Shown one piece after another: positions 30,778 to 41,173 of a stretch of 54,526 nt of DNA. A program made the translations under genes and the position numbers. The stretch spans positions 1-54,526 of the forward strand of contig NZ_JAUSUP010000012.1 in the NCBI RefSeq assembly GCF_030814115.1. Reading direction: 5' to 3'. Source of the stretch: Alkalibacillus filiformis. GTDB lineage: Bacteria > Bacillota > Bacilli > Bacillales > Alkalibacillaceae. The notes under the pieces are model-generated. The model had not been told where the DNA came from, made no database searches, and saw only the letters and a list, made by a program, of their open reading frames with translations. Every line of letters starts with the position of its first letter. Positions within the stretch are counted from its first letter, which is position 1.

Positions 30778-30891
30778 AAAAGGAAAAACGATGTTAACGC
30801 TCATTCGCGAAAGTTACGTTTCCTTTTATTTCATCCTTTCACAAACTAACATAAAGGAATGGCGAAGTTTCATTAAAGTCACTTCGCCATT
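30778..30891 (-). promoter_or_regulatory. Two stable hairpins in the atpE-atpF gap
   Basis: After the atpE stop the transcript carries an 11-bp perfect stem (aatggcgaagt / acttcgccatt, 30858-30891) with a 12-base loop. A second stem (aaaaggaaaaacg / cgtttcctttt, 30778-30827) follows. Neither has a proper T-run in the minus direction, so they are probably mRNA-stability or expression-ratio elements rather than terminators. The c subunit is needed in about ten copies per complex. Confidence 0.55.
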
Positions 30892-30919
30892 ATGATCATG
30901 TCATGTAATAAAAGACTTA

Positions 30920-31162
<243 letters not shown>

Positions 31163-31182
31163 TTAAATCTTTTCTATAAAGC

Positions 31183-32292
<1,110 letters not shown>

Positions 32293-32296
<4 letters not shown>

Positions 32297-32508
32297 GATG
32301 CGTCGTCTCCTAATAACTTATTGACTAGTGTAATCGTTCCATATACACCAGCGGCTAACCCTAAAAATAACCCTACTAATAAAAAAAGAGGACTTGTCTG
32401 AAAGTAACCATCAAGCCACCTGCCGAGAAAAATCCCAACAATAGTCGCGCCTGATAAATGACTGAGAATCGCGGTTGTAATCGCCATCCCTCTAAGTGGA
32501 TGCTTCAT
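32293..32508 (-). CDS. atpZ: AtpZ-family membrane protein
   Basis: The 71-residue protein has two membrane helices (ITTAILSHLSGATIVGIFLG, and LFLLVGLFLGLAAGVYGTI). GRWLDGYFQTSPLFLLVG between them is the AtpZ/AtpI-family signature. AtpZ forms a complex with AtpI in alkaliphilic Bacillus and has been linked to Mg2+ or Ca2+ uptake. It is the first gene of the operon. Confidence 0.9.
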
Positions 32509-32634
32509 AAATTTTACCTACCTATCACAGAATTTCAGACAAATTCACTAAGATTAGAATGATTTTTATAGACCAAAAAAGATGACTTTTTTCAACTTTT
32601 TTCGCCTTTTAACCTAACCATTCCACACTAAAAT

Positions 32635-32663
32635 AGCATACAATAGCACCCTGTATAAGTCAA
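32635..32663 (-). promoter_or_regulatory. SigA promoter of the ATP synthase operon
   Basis: On the minus strand TTGACT (32658-32663) and TATGCT (32635-32640) are 17 bases apart. The transcript would start near 32628, about 120 bases upstream of atpZ. The leader contains runs of T and A but no clear hairpin. Confidence 0.75.
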
Positions 32664-32710
32664 TTGGTTTTGTGATGATTTTAAGGCAACTTTTTGACAA
32701 TGTTATAGAC

Positions 32711-34831
32711 TTATGGAATCATTATTTGTTTTGACTGATATAAGGTGTTATTTTGATCGTCAACAACCTCAATCACTGCCTCGTAAATACCACTTTCTAA
32801 GTCTTTCTTGTTGAGTGACTTTTCAAACGTACCTTGCGAAATACTTTCACTTTCTAAGACGACACCTTGACTGACCAAGTCTTGGTCAAAGAGCTCAATT
32901 GTAAGCGCTTTAATTTCTTCAGCTATATATAGTTTCATTTGCAGCTCTTCTTCGTCAAAAGGTGGTGCTTCGATTTCTAGTCCAGTAATCCTTGGGTAGT
33001 CTGCTGTGTCGTGGATAAATAAATAAGGAAGATATTTATCCTCACCATTCAATTCTAATGAAATATACCCTTCATGAACACCCTTTTTTAATAATTTTTG
33101 TTGAAAATTGATAGCGATTTCAAAATTAACTTGAGACAAGCCTTCTACTGTCGTCGTTAGCGGTATATTCCAATTTAACCCACTCTGTCTTCGTGGCATG
33201 TTCCAAGTGACGTTTAATGGTTCTTCACTTTCATTATGAATCGTTAATGTATGTTTATGGTTTTTAGTTGAATTAGTGACTTTTCCTAAGTTTATGGCTT
33301 CATTTTCAATTCGGTATTGTTGATCTGGAAGGTTATCCATTTGTATAAACCCACTACCTTGACTGCTTGGATCTTGTTCAAATGGTGTCGTTGCGGTAAG
33401 TAATTTTTCTTTTAACGTTTGTGGGCTAGCGTAAGGCTCTTGTTCTTTTAGTAAAGCTAAAACGCCAGCAACATAAGGTGCAGCCATACTTGTCCCTTGG
33501 AATGCAGCATATCCATCTGGTACTGTGCTAACAATATCGACACCTGGAGCTATGAGGTCAGGCTTGATCGTCCAATCGGCCGTTACTGGGCCACGGGCGC
33601 TGAAAGAAGCAATATTATTCTCATCTTTTAAATAGACGGTGTCTAACCATGTTTCGTTAGTTAAGAGCTTTTCTGCTTCTTCTTTTGTTATATAAGCAAC
33701 AGGTAATGGCGAGAGGATCCAGTCCCACGTGTTGGGGTCATCTTCTTCTTTGCCGTAGATAATGACGGCAGATGCGCCTTTTTGCGAAATTTCACTCACG
33801 ATTTCACCGTATTGGTAATGCTTTTTTTCAATGATGACGATTCGGTCATGGATCGATGAAGGTAGTTGTTCTAACGTTTCAATGTGCTCAATTGGGTGTT
33901 TTTGCGTAAAGTTCCACGGTTCGCTATACGGGATTGGTCTTATTGGAATCGATTCTTCATCGAACACTTGAATAAAAGGTAGTTCGATTTCTGTGTAAGC
34001 TGCGCCGACAGAAATCGCGTTTTTCGCCGTTGCGGGTGATGCTACTGTCCAATCTTCTGGCCCGCTATTACCGTTAGCGGCAACAATGACGGCACCTAAT
34101 TCGAATGCTTTGTTAACGGCTTGAGCCATCGGATAATCAGGACTGTTCACGTCAGTGCCTAGCGATAGATTTATAATGTCCATTCCGTCTTTGACTGCTT
34201 GCTCTAATGCCGCTAGTACTTGAGCCGATGTGCCTGAACCACCTGGCCCAAGTGCTCTATAAGCATAAATCTCAGCATCTGGTGCCACACCTCTTAGATT
34301 ACCATTGGCTGCAATAATACCTGCTACATGCGTCCCATGGTTCGTCGGCATTCCTTCATCCGCCGTTGTCTCCATCGGGTCCCCGTCAAAATCAACTGCA
34401 TCAAATCCACCTTTGTAATTTTCGGTGAGGTCAGGGTGGTTATAGTCAATCCCTGTGTCGATCACGCCGATTTTGACCCCTTTTCCTGTGTATGGGTGTT
34501 GATTGTCATGGTAGTCAGGCATTTGCGTTGGGCTTGTCGTATTTTGAATTTGCGGTGCTGTGTATGTGGTAGCTTTTGAGTAATGTTGTACCCATTCTTC
34601 TTGATGTAACTCTTCGATATAACGCTCAGCACCTTTTACCGCTACTGCTTGAAGCAATGTGTCATATGTATATAAAATCTCAACAAAAGGATAGTCACGC
34701 TCAATATTTTCTACTACGACTTCTGGGTTTTCATCCACTTCAACGATCCAAACGTCTGCATCTGCGTGAGAGTGATTTGCATTTTGACTGAAAAGCAACA
34801 TGAAAAATGTGAGTGAAATGAGTAAACGCAT
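32711..34831 (-). CDS. Secreted subtilisin-like serine protease, Vpr type
   Basis: The 706-residue preproprotease has a signal peptide (about residues 1-24) and an I9-type inhibitory prodomain (about 27-90, VWIVEVDENPEVVVENIE). An S8 catalytic domain follows. The triad is Asp in GVIDTGIDYNHPDL (near 125), His in NHGTHVAGIIAANG (near 164) and Ser in GTSMAAPYVAGVLALL (near 445). A PA-like insert of about 130 residues splits the domain before the Ser, as in B. subtilis Vpr (about 806 residues). The C-terminal 200 residues are beta-rich. It lies between upp and the atp operon, where B. subtilis has no protease, so it is probably an insertion. Confidence 0.93.
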   Translation of the reverse strand: MRLLISLTFFMLLFSQNANHSHADADVWIVEVDENPEVVVENIERDYPFVEILYTYDTLLQAVAVKGAERYIEELHQEEWVQHYSKATTYTAPQIQNTTSPTQMPDYHDNQHPYTGKGVKIGVIDTGIDYNHPDLTENYKGGFDAVDFDGDPMETTADEGMPTNHGTHVAGIIAANGNLRGVAPDAEIYAYRALGPGGSGTSAQVLAALEQAVKDGMDIINLSLGTDVNSPDYPMAQAVNKAFELGAVIVAANGNSGPEDWTVASPATAKNAISVGAAYTEIELPFIQVFDEESIPIRPIPYSEPWNFTQKHPIEHIETLEQLPSSIHDRIVIIEKKHYQYGEIVSEISQKGASAVIIYGKEEDDPNTWDWILSPLPVAYITKEEAEKLLTNETWLDTVYLKDENNIASFSARGPVTADWTIKPDLIAPGVDIVSTVPDGYAAFQGTSMAAPYVAGVLALLKEQEPYASPQTLKEKLLTATTPFEQDPSSQGSGFIQMDNLPDQQYRIENEAINLGKVTNSTKNHKHTLTIHNESEEPLNVTWNMPRRQSGLNWNIPLTTTVEGLSQVNFEIAINFQQKLLKKGVHEGYISLELNGEDKYLPYLFIHDTADYPRITGLEIEAPPFDEEELQMKLYIAEEIKALTIELFDQDLVSQGVVLESESISQGTFEKSLNKKDLESGIYEAVIEVVDDQNNTLYQSKQIMIP

Positions 34832-34900
34832 ATGAATCCCTCCGATTTAAGTTAGTTTATACAAAAAAAGGAAAACAATGCGTTTTATGTAGAAGGTTTG

Positions 34901-35040
34901 TTCGGGATTAATGGGGCGTGTTCGACATTAAGTGTGGTTCGTTCGGCAATTATGGCGTTACGTCCGACATTAAGTGGAGTTTGTCCGACATTTATGCTGC
35001 TTCGTCCGACATTAAGTGGGTTTTGTCCGACATTTAAGCT
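34901..35040. repeat. Tandem array C: seven 20-21-bp units with core TCCGACATTAAG
   Basis: Units start at 34901, 34921, 34942, 34963, 34984, 35005 and 35026 (steps 20, then 21 five times). Cores read TTCGACATTAAG or TCCGACATTAAG, and alternate units carry TCCGACATTTAT. The array begins just past the upp terminator and stops about 70 bases before the protease start. The 258-base gap holds no gene. Confidence 0.9.
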
Positions 35041-35052
35041 TTCCTAAAAAGA

Positions 35053-35084
35053 AAAAAGCAGCAGCTCGTGGCTACTGCTTTTTT
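35053..35084 (-). terminator. Terminator of upp
   Basis: The arms aaaaaagcagcagc and gctactgctttttt pair with one mismatch around TCGTG. On the minus strand the stem ends in TTTTTTC. It lies 6 bases past the upp stop. Confidence 0.85.
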
Positions 35085-35089
35085 AACAA

Positions 35090-35770
<681 letters not shown>

Positions 35771-35824
35771 CTATATGCAACTTATATTTTTAATATAAGC
35801 GAAATTAATTAAATGTAAGCACAC

Positions 35825-35854
35825 AAAAAGTGGTGATTTAACTCACCACTTTTT
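35825..35854. terminator. Terminator of glyA
   Basis: A 12-bp perfect stem (aaaaagtggtga / tcaccacttttt) with a 6-base loop lies 4 bases past the glyA stop. The tails allow termination in both directions. Confidence 0.9.
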
Positions 35855-35857
35855 ATA

Positions 35858-37105
35858 TTACTTATACATTGGGAACTTGTCAGCTAGCGCTTGAACGCGT
35901 GCTTTAGCTTCTTCTAATTTGCCTTCATCTTCATGATTATTTAATGTAAAAGCAATGATGGATGCAATTTCATCCATTTCTGCGTCGCCAAAGCCACGTG
36001 ATGTTACGGCTGCTGTACCGATTCGAACACCGCTTGTGACAAATGGGCTTTCAGGATCAAAGGGAATCGTGTTTTTATTCGTAGTAACACCGACTTCATC
36101 AAGTGCCGCTTCAGCTACTTTTCCTGTTAAATTTAACGGACGAACGTCTAGTAATAATAGATGGTTGTCTGTCCCATCAGATACTAAACGAATACCTTCT
36201 TTTTTCAACGATTCGCCAAGGCGTTTAGCGTTGTCGATCACCTTTTGAGAATAGTCTTTGAATGATGACTCTAGCGCTTCTTTAAACGCTACACCTTTTG
36301 CAGCGATGATATGCATGAGTGGACCACCTTGCATACCTGGGAATACGTTGCTGTCGATCTTTTTCTTAAATTCTTCTTGGCATAAAATTAAGCCACCGCG
36401 TGGACCGCGTAACGTTTTATGTGTTGTCGTCGTTACAAAATGTGCGTGTGGTACTGGGCTTTGGTGTAAGCCAGCAGCAACTAAGCCTGCGATGTGTGCC
36501 ATATCAACTAATAGGTACGCGCCTACTTCATCAGCAATTTCGCGGAACTTTTTGAAGTCGATTTCGCGTGGGTATGCGGATGCACCAGCGACGATCATTT
36601 TCGGTTCGACTTCTTTAGCTTTTGCTAACACAGCATCGTAGTCGATTGTTTCAGAGTTTTCATCAACACCATAGTCAACGACGTTGTAAAGTTTACCACT
36701 GAAATTTACCGGGCTACCGTGTGTTAAGTGGCCACCGTGGTTTAAGTTCATCCCTAAAATGGTATCGCCTGGCTTAAGTGCAGCGAAGTATACAGCCATA
36801 TTCGCTTGTGCTCCTGAGTGAGGCTGAACGTTTGCATGGTCTGCACCAAATAGTTCTTTCGCACGGTCGCGCGCTAAGTCTTCAGCAATATCGACATACT
36901 CACAACCGCCGTAATAACGACGTGAAGGATAGCCTTCAGCGTATTTATTCGTTAAAACAGAGCCTGCCGCTTCCATAACAGCTTCAGATACAAAGTTTTC
37001 AGAAGCAATGAGTTCAATTTTGTCGTGTTGACGGTTTTTCTCTTTGTTAATCGCTTCTAGCATTTCTGGGTCTACTTCGTTTAATTGGTTGTGCAAATGT
37101 GTCAT
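35858..37105 (-). CDS. glyA: Serine hydroxymethyltransferase
   Basis: GlyA is the PLP enzyme that converts serine and tetrahydrofolate to glycine and methylene-THF. The 415-residue protein has the PLP lysine in [15 protein letters not shown] near residue 230, and the N-terminal [24 protein letters not shown] precedes the ATG at 37105. It lies 60 bases downstream of ywlG, the same order as B. subtilis. I saw no purine-type riboswitch or clear PurBox in the short gap. Confidence 0.98.
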   Translation of the reverse strand: MTHLHNQLNEVDPEMLEAINKEKNRQHDKIELIASENFVSEAVMEAAGSVLTNKYAEGYPSRRYYGGCEYVDIAEDLARDRAKELFGADHANVQPHSGAQANMAVYFAALKPGDTILGMNLNHGGHLTHGSPVNFSGKLYNVVDYGVDENSETIDYDAVLAKAKEVEPKMIVAGASAYPREIDFKKFREIADEVGAYLLVDMAHIAGLVAAGLHQSPVPHAHFVTTTTHKTLRGPRGGLILCQEEFKKKIDSNVFPGMQGGPLMHIIAAKGVAFKEALESSFKDYSQKVIDNAKRLGESLKKEGIRLVSDGTDNHLLLLDVRPLNLTGKVAEAALDEVGVTTNKNTIPFDPESPFVTSGVRIGTAAVTSRGFGDAEMDEIASIIAFTLNNHEDEGKLEEAKARVQALADKFPMYK

Positions 37106-37165
37106 ATGTAAAGCCTCCCTATGTATTTATATTGAGCCAAATGGCACTTTTACTAGGTTATTAGT

Positions 37166-37714
37166 TTATTGGTAGATTGCGCGGTTTCCACCGATTAATT
37201 TCGGGCGCGTGTAAGCAAATGTTACATGAGCATCGCCGAGTGATTTTTTAGAAAAGCGCATTGGGACTGCGACGTGTTTTAAGTGCATTCCAATCAACGT
37301 GTCACCAATATCCATGCCTAAATCCGCCTTGATGTGCTCGACTAAAACAGGGTCGTCCATTTTTCCATAAGCATATGCTGCCATAGACCCTCCTGCAGCT
37401 GGGTGTGGTACGGCGCTTACTTCATCTATGCCTAGCTTTTGTTGTAACGCTCGCTCCATAACAATGGCGCGGTTTAAATGTTCGCAACATTGATAGACGA
37501 CATACACGTCCATCTCTTGTTGAAACGCTTTCAACTGTGTGTGCAACACTTCAGCAATTTCAGTACTTCCAGCTGAGCCGATTGTTTCACCTGCAATTTC
37601 ACTCGTTGAACAGCCGACGACCATTACTTGCCCGCTTTTAACGACATTAGATTGCTTCCAATCGGTCATGATCTTATGAAAGTCTTGTTGTAGCTTTTGT
37701 AATGTCATAACCAT
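37166..37714 (-). CDS. ywlG: YwlG family protein (UPF0340/TIGR01440)
   Basis: The 182-residue product matches the conserved Firmicutes YwlG family of unknown function. Recognisable blocks are VVGCSTSEIAGETIGSAGS, QCCEHLNRAIVMER, and VPHPAAGGSMAAYAYG near the middle. DTLIGMHLKHVAVPMR lies near the end, and the C-terminus is RPKLIGGNRAIYQ. It lies between rpiB and glyA as in B. subtilis. Repeat array D separates it from rpiB. The start is ATG at 37714, and an in-frame ATG at 37708 is also possible (MVMTLQKLQ). Confidence 0.93.
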   Translation of the reverse strand: MVMTLQKLQQDFHKIMTDWKQSNVVKSGQVMVVGCSTSEIAGETIGSAGSTEIAEVLHTQLKAFQQEMDVYVVYQCCEHLNRAIVMERALQQKLGIDEVSAVPHPAAGGSMAAYAYGKMDDPVLVEHIKADLGMDIGDTLIGMHLKHVAVPMRFSKKSLGDAHVTFAYTRPKLIGGNRAIYQ

Positions 37715-37827
37715 CCCTCCAATTTACGAGGAAAACATCTATTTAAAGTATAACAAAAAGACTGATAAAGGTATATGCTTTCTGCTTGGACTGTTGAAAA
37801 AGTTATCCAGGGGTGAATAATTCGGCG

Positions 37828-37948
37828 TTCGCCGGATTATGGCACCGTTTCGCCGGATTATTTTGATTTTCGCCGGAATAATGAGATTTTCGCCGGAATA
37901 TCGAAAAAATCGCCGGAATAATAAAATTTTCGCTGATAATCCATCATC
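37828..37948. repeat. Tandem array D: six ~20-bp units with core TTCGCCGGATTAT
   Basis: Units start at 37828, 37849, 37869, 37889, 37909 and 37929. The steps (21, 20, 20, 20, 20) are exactly those of array A. Units read TTCGCCGGATTAT, then TTCGCCGGAATAAT-like forms. Where array A has CGCCTGA, array D has CGCCGGA in five of six units. Both begin with ATTCGGCGTTCGCC. It lies between rpiB and ywlG, 22 bases past the rpiB terminator. Confidence 0.9.
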
Positions 37949-37969
37949 TTCCACCAAAACTCTATAAAA

Positions 37970-37996
37970 AATCGCCGGACTTTTCATCCGACGATT
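37970..37996 (-). terminator. Terminator of rpiB, containing the array D core word
   Basis: The arms aatcgccgga and tccgacgatt pair throughout on the minus transcript if one G-U pair is allowed. TTTTTTATAG follows. One arm contains TCGCCGGA, the core of the adjacent array D. Confidence 0.8.
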
Positions 37997-38005
37997 CCTT
38001 TATCA

Positions 38006-38446
38006 TTATTGTTCTTCATATGCTTTAATTTTTTCGACGCGATTAGCGTGACGTCCACCTTCATACTCTTCAGTTAAGAAGTGCGACACGATTTCGCGGG
38101 CTAATCCTGGTCCAACGACACGTTCGCCTAGTGCGATCACGTTTGCGTCATTGTGTTGACGTGTTGCTTTTGCACTGAAGACATCGTGTACTAAAGCGCA
38201 ACGAACGCCTTTTACTTTATTAGCTGAGATCGTCATGCCGATCCCTGTGCCGCAAACTAAAATACCGTAGTCAAACTCTCCGTCTGCAACACGTTCAGCT
38301 GCTGGAATACCATAATCTGGATAATCGACAGATCCTTCACAATCACAGCCGATATTTTCATAGTTAATGTTCATCTCTTCTAATAGTGATATGATTTCGT
38401 TACGTAAATTAATACCACCGTGGTCTGATGCGATAATTACTCTCAT
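38006..38446 (-). CDS. rpiB: Ribose-5-phosphate isomerase B
   Basis: RpiB interconverts ribose-5-phosphate and ribulose-5-phosphate in the pentose phosphate pathway. The 146-residue protein has MRVIIASDHGGINLRNEI at the N-terminus. The catalytic cysteine is in YGILVCGTGIGMTISANKV near residue 66. The anion-hole region RCALVHDVFSAKATRQHNDA follows. Its start overlaps the end of ywlE by 4 bases. The order ywlE-rpiB-ywlG is that of B. subtilis. Confidence 0.97.
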   Translation of the reverse strand: MRVIIASDHGGINLRNEIISLLEEMNINYENIGCDCEGSVDYPDYGIPAAERVADGEFDYGILVCGTGIGMTISANKVKGVRCALVHDVFSAKATRQHNDANVIALGERVVGPGLAREIVSHFLTEEYEGGRHANRVEKIKAYEEQ

Positions 38447-38886
38447 GAATTTCCCTCCTGCTTTTCAACCATTTGGTCAATATATTTCTCTATTTCTTGC
38501 AATGTATGCTCATACGTCTCAACGCTTAACCCAATTGGATCAACGATGTCTAAGTCGCCTTCATCATTGACGAATTCTTTTAACGTAAACAACTTATCAT
38601 CGAAGCTTGTATATTCTAGCTTGATCGATTGTTTATGTCCATCTGTCATCGTTAAAATTAAATCCGCCCAACTAAGCAACTCACGTGTCACTGGTTGAGA
38701 TGTGTGATGGCATGTAATACCTTTATTTTCAAGCGCTTGCTTCGCATGGTCATTTGCTCGTTGGCCATAACCTGCAAACATGCCAGCAGATTGTACATCA
38801 AAATGAGGATATTTATGCTTCATTACCGCTTCTGCCATTGGGCTGCGGCACGTATTTCCTGTACAAACAAATAACACTCGCTGCAA
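38443..38886 (-). CDS. ywlE: Protein arginine phosphatase YwlE (low-molecular-weight PTP fold)
   Basis: YwlE removes phosphate from arginines that were marked by McsB for ClpCP degradation. The 147-residue protein has the P-loop VCTGNTCRSPMAEAV at residues 6-20. The Thr after CTGN-, where tyrosine phosphatases carry Ile, is the known determinant of arginine specificity. The general acid loop near residue 114 reads IVDPIGLSVETYE, with the usual Asp-Pro. It is coupled to rpiB by a 4-base overlap. Confidence 0.93.
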   Translation of the reverse strand: MQRVLFVCTGNTCRSPMAEAVMKHKYPHFDVQSAGMFAGYGQRANDHAKQALENKGITCHHTSQPVTRELLSWADLILTMTDGHKQSIKLEYTSFDDKLFTLKEFVNDEGDLDIVDPIGLSVETYEHTLQEIEKYIDQMVEKQEGNS

Positions 38887-38960
38887 CTAGATTCCCTCCT
38901 GCAACTTTGGCTTCTACTCTAGTTCCATTTTACTCGATATTTGTCATCTTGTCATTTGTT

Positions 38961-39506
38961 TTACCAAACCATTTGTATACCAATGATCACTAACACAATG
39001 CCGCCGAACGCCTCTGAGTATCGACCTAAAAAACGCTCGCCTTGTTGCGCCAACATAATTCCAGCCCAACAACAAAGCATGCTAATAATACCAAACATAA
39101 TGACAACTACGAATAAGTTAATGCCTAACATCCCGATCGTAATCCCGACAGAAAAGCTGTCCAAACTGACAGTAAAAGCAAGGATAAATAAGCTCATGTA
39201 GCCAACGTACCTTTGCATATCTTTTTCAAAAAACGTCGCGATCGCCATTTGTACACCAATCATAATTAACATCCAGCCGCCGATGATTTGTGCAATGGCG
39301 CCGAGTTGGTGTGATAAATAGTTTCCAAGTCCCATACCGAGAAGTGGCATTATAATGTGAAATAACCCAACTAGTCCAATAAAAAAGGCTAACATACGTA
39401 AACGTTGGCGCATTAGCCCTACAGACATGCTGACAGAAAATGCATCCATGCCGATTGCAAAAGCGATTAATAAAAAAGGGGTTAAGCTTTCATAAAAAGA
39501 AATCAC
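38961..39506 (-). CDS. mntP: Manganese efflux pump MntP
   Basis: MntP exports Mn2+. The 181-residue protein has six hydrophobic segments and the duplicated signatures AFAIGMDAFSVSMSVGL (near residue 18) and AFTVSLDSFSVGITIGML (near 110). Their aspartates line the ion path. The start is GTG at 39506 behind AGGAGGAACGAGC. The order ywlC-mntP-ywlE is as in B. subtilis. The start codon lies inside one arm of a 10-bp inverted repeat, listed separately. There is no room in the 80-base gap for a full yybP-ykoY riboswitch. Confidence 0.94.
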   Translation of the reverse strand: MISFYESLTPFLLIAFAIGMDAFSVSMSVGLMRQRLRMLAFFIGLVGLFHIIMPLLGMGLGNYLSHQLGAIAQIIGGWMLIMIGVQMAIATFFEKDMQRYVGYMSLFILAFTVSLDSFSVGITIGMLGINLFVVVIMFGIISMLCCWAGIMLAQQGERFLGRYSEAFGGIVLVIIGIQMVW

Positions 39507-39581
39507 GCTCGTTCCTCCTATGCTCGGACATACTATTTCAATGTATGCATGTCCAAACGATTTTAGAAGATGAGCGTGATT
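39501..39581 (-). promoter_or_regulatory. mntP leader hairpin that covers the start codon
   Basis: AATCACGCTC follows the ywlC stop on the minus strand and is perfectly complementary to GAGCGTGATT. The latter contains the GTG start codon of mntP. Between them lies a second stem (GGACAT / ATGTCC, 39526-39554) and then the ribosome-binding site AGGAGGAAC. When folded, the start codon is paired and the ribosome-binding site lies in a short single strand beside it. This suggests translational control. Confidence 0.5.
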
Positions 39582-39586
39582 GTCTA

Positions 39587-40615
39587 TTATATAATTTTAG
39601 TCGCCGCTTTTTCTAGACGATTCATCAAAGCTTCACCAATTCCTTCTTTTGAAAAAGACTCCGCTAAAACGACGTCGTATTGTAATGTATCGACTTTACG
39701 CAACGTATGATATAAACGCCTTGTCACTTCGGTTAAATTGTCACGACTTCCTAGATTTAAGTCAGTCGGCAAACCTAATTCTTCAGCTCGTTCGTCACTG
39801 ATCATTAAGCCAACTCGCTTCCCTTCAAACTCTTGCTGTTCAATTACTTCACGCATATCATGACTACTGCCTGCAACAACCCATATTGGGCAGTCTGGGG
39901 CGTAATGTTTATATTTCATACCAGGTGAGCGAGGGGCATCGTCACCTTTTACTAATGATGGGGCGAGGTCGACAGCACCGATTACCGCTTCAATCTCCGC
40001 TTGTGTGACACCACCTGGGCGTAAAATCATCGGGACGTCTAACGTGCAATCAATTACAGTCGATTCAACACCAACACCCGTTTGTCCACCGTCGACAACT
40101 CCATTAATTTTACCATTCAAATCTTGTAAAACATGCTCATGCGACGTCGGACTTGGTTTACCTGAACTGTTGGCACTCGGTGCAGCCACTGGAATAGCCG
40201 CTTCTTGCAACAACGCTAAGGCAACCGGATGATCAGGCATTCTAACACCGACTGTCGTAAGGCCTGAGGTAACATTACTTGCCAATCCACCTTTTGACGG
40301 TAAAATGATCGTTAAAGCCCCTGGCCAAAAAGCATCGATTAATTGCTGTGCTTTCGCCGAAATAGCAGTCACATATTGCTCAATGACATTTCGCTTTCCG
40401 ACGTGAACGATTAACGGGTTATCAGCTGGTCTACCTTTAGCGTCAAAAATAGCTTGTACCGCTTGTTCATCTGTTGCATCAGCACCTAAGCCATATACTG
40501 TTTCTGTCGGAAAAGCAACTGTTTTCCCATGACTCAAATACTTCGCTGCCTCTATTATATATGGATGATTTTGAAGTTGTTCACCTTCGTCTACTTTCCA
40601 ACAAATCGTCTCCAT
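39587..40615 (-). CDS. ywlC: Threonylcarbamoyl-AMP synthase (Sua5/YwlC)
   Basis: The enzyme makes threonylcarbamoyl-AMP from threonine, bicarbonate and ATP for the t6A modification of tRNA. The 342-residue protein has an N-terminal YrdC domain (KTVAFPTETVYGLGADA near residue 32, GRPADNPLIVHV). An internal PSANSSGKPSPTS motif and a C-terminal Sua5 domain (about 240-342) follow. The length is that of the long Sua5 form. The order with mntP and spoIIR matches B. subtilis. The start is ATG at 40615. Confidence 0.96.
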   Translation of the reverse strand: METICWKVDEGEQLQNHPYIIEAAKYLSHGKTVAFPTETVYGLGADATDEQAVQAIFDAKGRPADNPLIVHVGKRNVIEQYVTAISAKAQQLIDAFWPGALTIILPSKGGLASNVTSGLTTVGVRMPDHPVALALLQEAAIPVAAPSANSSGKPSPTSHEHVLQDLNGKINGVVDGGQTGVGVESTVIDCTLDVPMILRPGGVTQAEIEAVIGAVDLAPSLVKGDDAPRSPGMKYKHYAPDCPIWVVAGSSHDMREVIEQQEFEGKRVGLMISDERAEELGLPTDLNLGSRDNLTEVTRRLYHTLRKVDTLQYDVVLAESFSKEGIGEALMNRLEKAATKII

Positions 40616-40685
40616 TGCCGTTCTCCTTCTACTCTTAAGTTAGCTTCTATTATTATGGAAGGAAAAGTGCAAAAGTGCAAACAAC

Positions 40686-41108
40686 TTATTCAGCATTAAC
40701 GATTAATAATTTCTCAAACCAATTACCGTCTAAATTAACTTCTGGATACGGCGATTGTGATATTTTTTTAAAATGGTTCATTTCAAATAATGTTTCTCGA
40801 TTGGGATCGTCTACGTGCGCAAATAACTTTTCATGTCCAACACGTTGAGCGTATTCTGAGATCCATTCAAACGTCATAATAATAAGTGCAGGATTCGCTT
40901 GTTCTTTCATGAGTAATTTTCTTAACCAAACGCCATTTTTAACAGGGTATAAAACGAAATATCCAATTCTTTGACCTTCTAGTTCTAAAAAGTAACCGTA
41001 TTCTTTCGCCCAATCTTCCTGTGGTTTTTGATCTTTAGCATGTCCTTCTTTAAAAAACTGTTCATATTCTAATTCAGACACATCATTCATATGCACGACT
41101 TTAATCAT
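40686..41108 (-). CDS. GNAT-family N-acetyltransferase-like protein
   Basis: The 140-residue product has a weak GNAT pattern. A substrate strand region (GYFLELEGQRIGYFVLYPV) is followed by VWLRKLLMKEQANPALIIMT and a C-terminal FEMNHFKKISQSPYP. The acetyl-CoA P-loop Q/RxxGxG/A is not clear. It lies between ywlC and spoIIR, where B. subtilis has ywlB, another GNAT protein. I do not see enough to call it ywlB. The start is ATG at 41108 behind AGGAGGCGA. Confidence 0.6.
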   Translation of the reverse strand: MIKVVHMNDVSELEYEQFFKEGHAKDQKPQEDWAKEYGYFLELEGQRIGYFVLYPVKNGVWLRKLLMKEQANPALIIMTFEWISEYAQRVGHEKLFAHVDDPNRETLFEMNHFKKISQSPYPEVNLDGNWFEKLLIVNAE

Positions 41109-41173
41109 TACATTCGCCTCCTAGCCTTTTTCTCTATTAAGCTATGAAGGAAAATGATTGATTATGAACAAAT

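Noticed and set aside
32509-32710. An extra small gene between the protease and atpZ
   Set aside because: No start with a ribosome-binding site was found. The stretch holds the atp promoter and an AT-rich leader only.
37106-37165. Purine or glycine riboswitch before glyA
   Set aside because: The gap to ywlG is 60 bases with no matching core.
37739-37987. Open frame of 82 codons through array D
   Set aside because: It has a repetitive IRRNGAIIRRTPN-like product that follows from the 20-bp repeat. It has no ribosome-binding site and overlaps the rpiB terminator.
39507-39586. yybP-ykoY manganese riboswitch upstream of mntP
   Set aside because: The gap is only 80 bases and lacks the conserved paired loops of that riboswitch.
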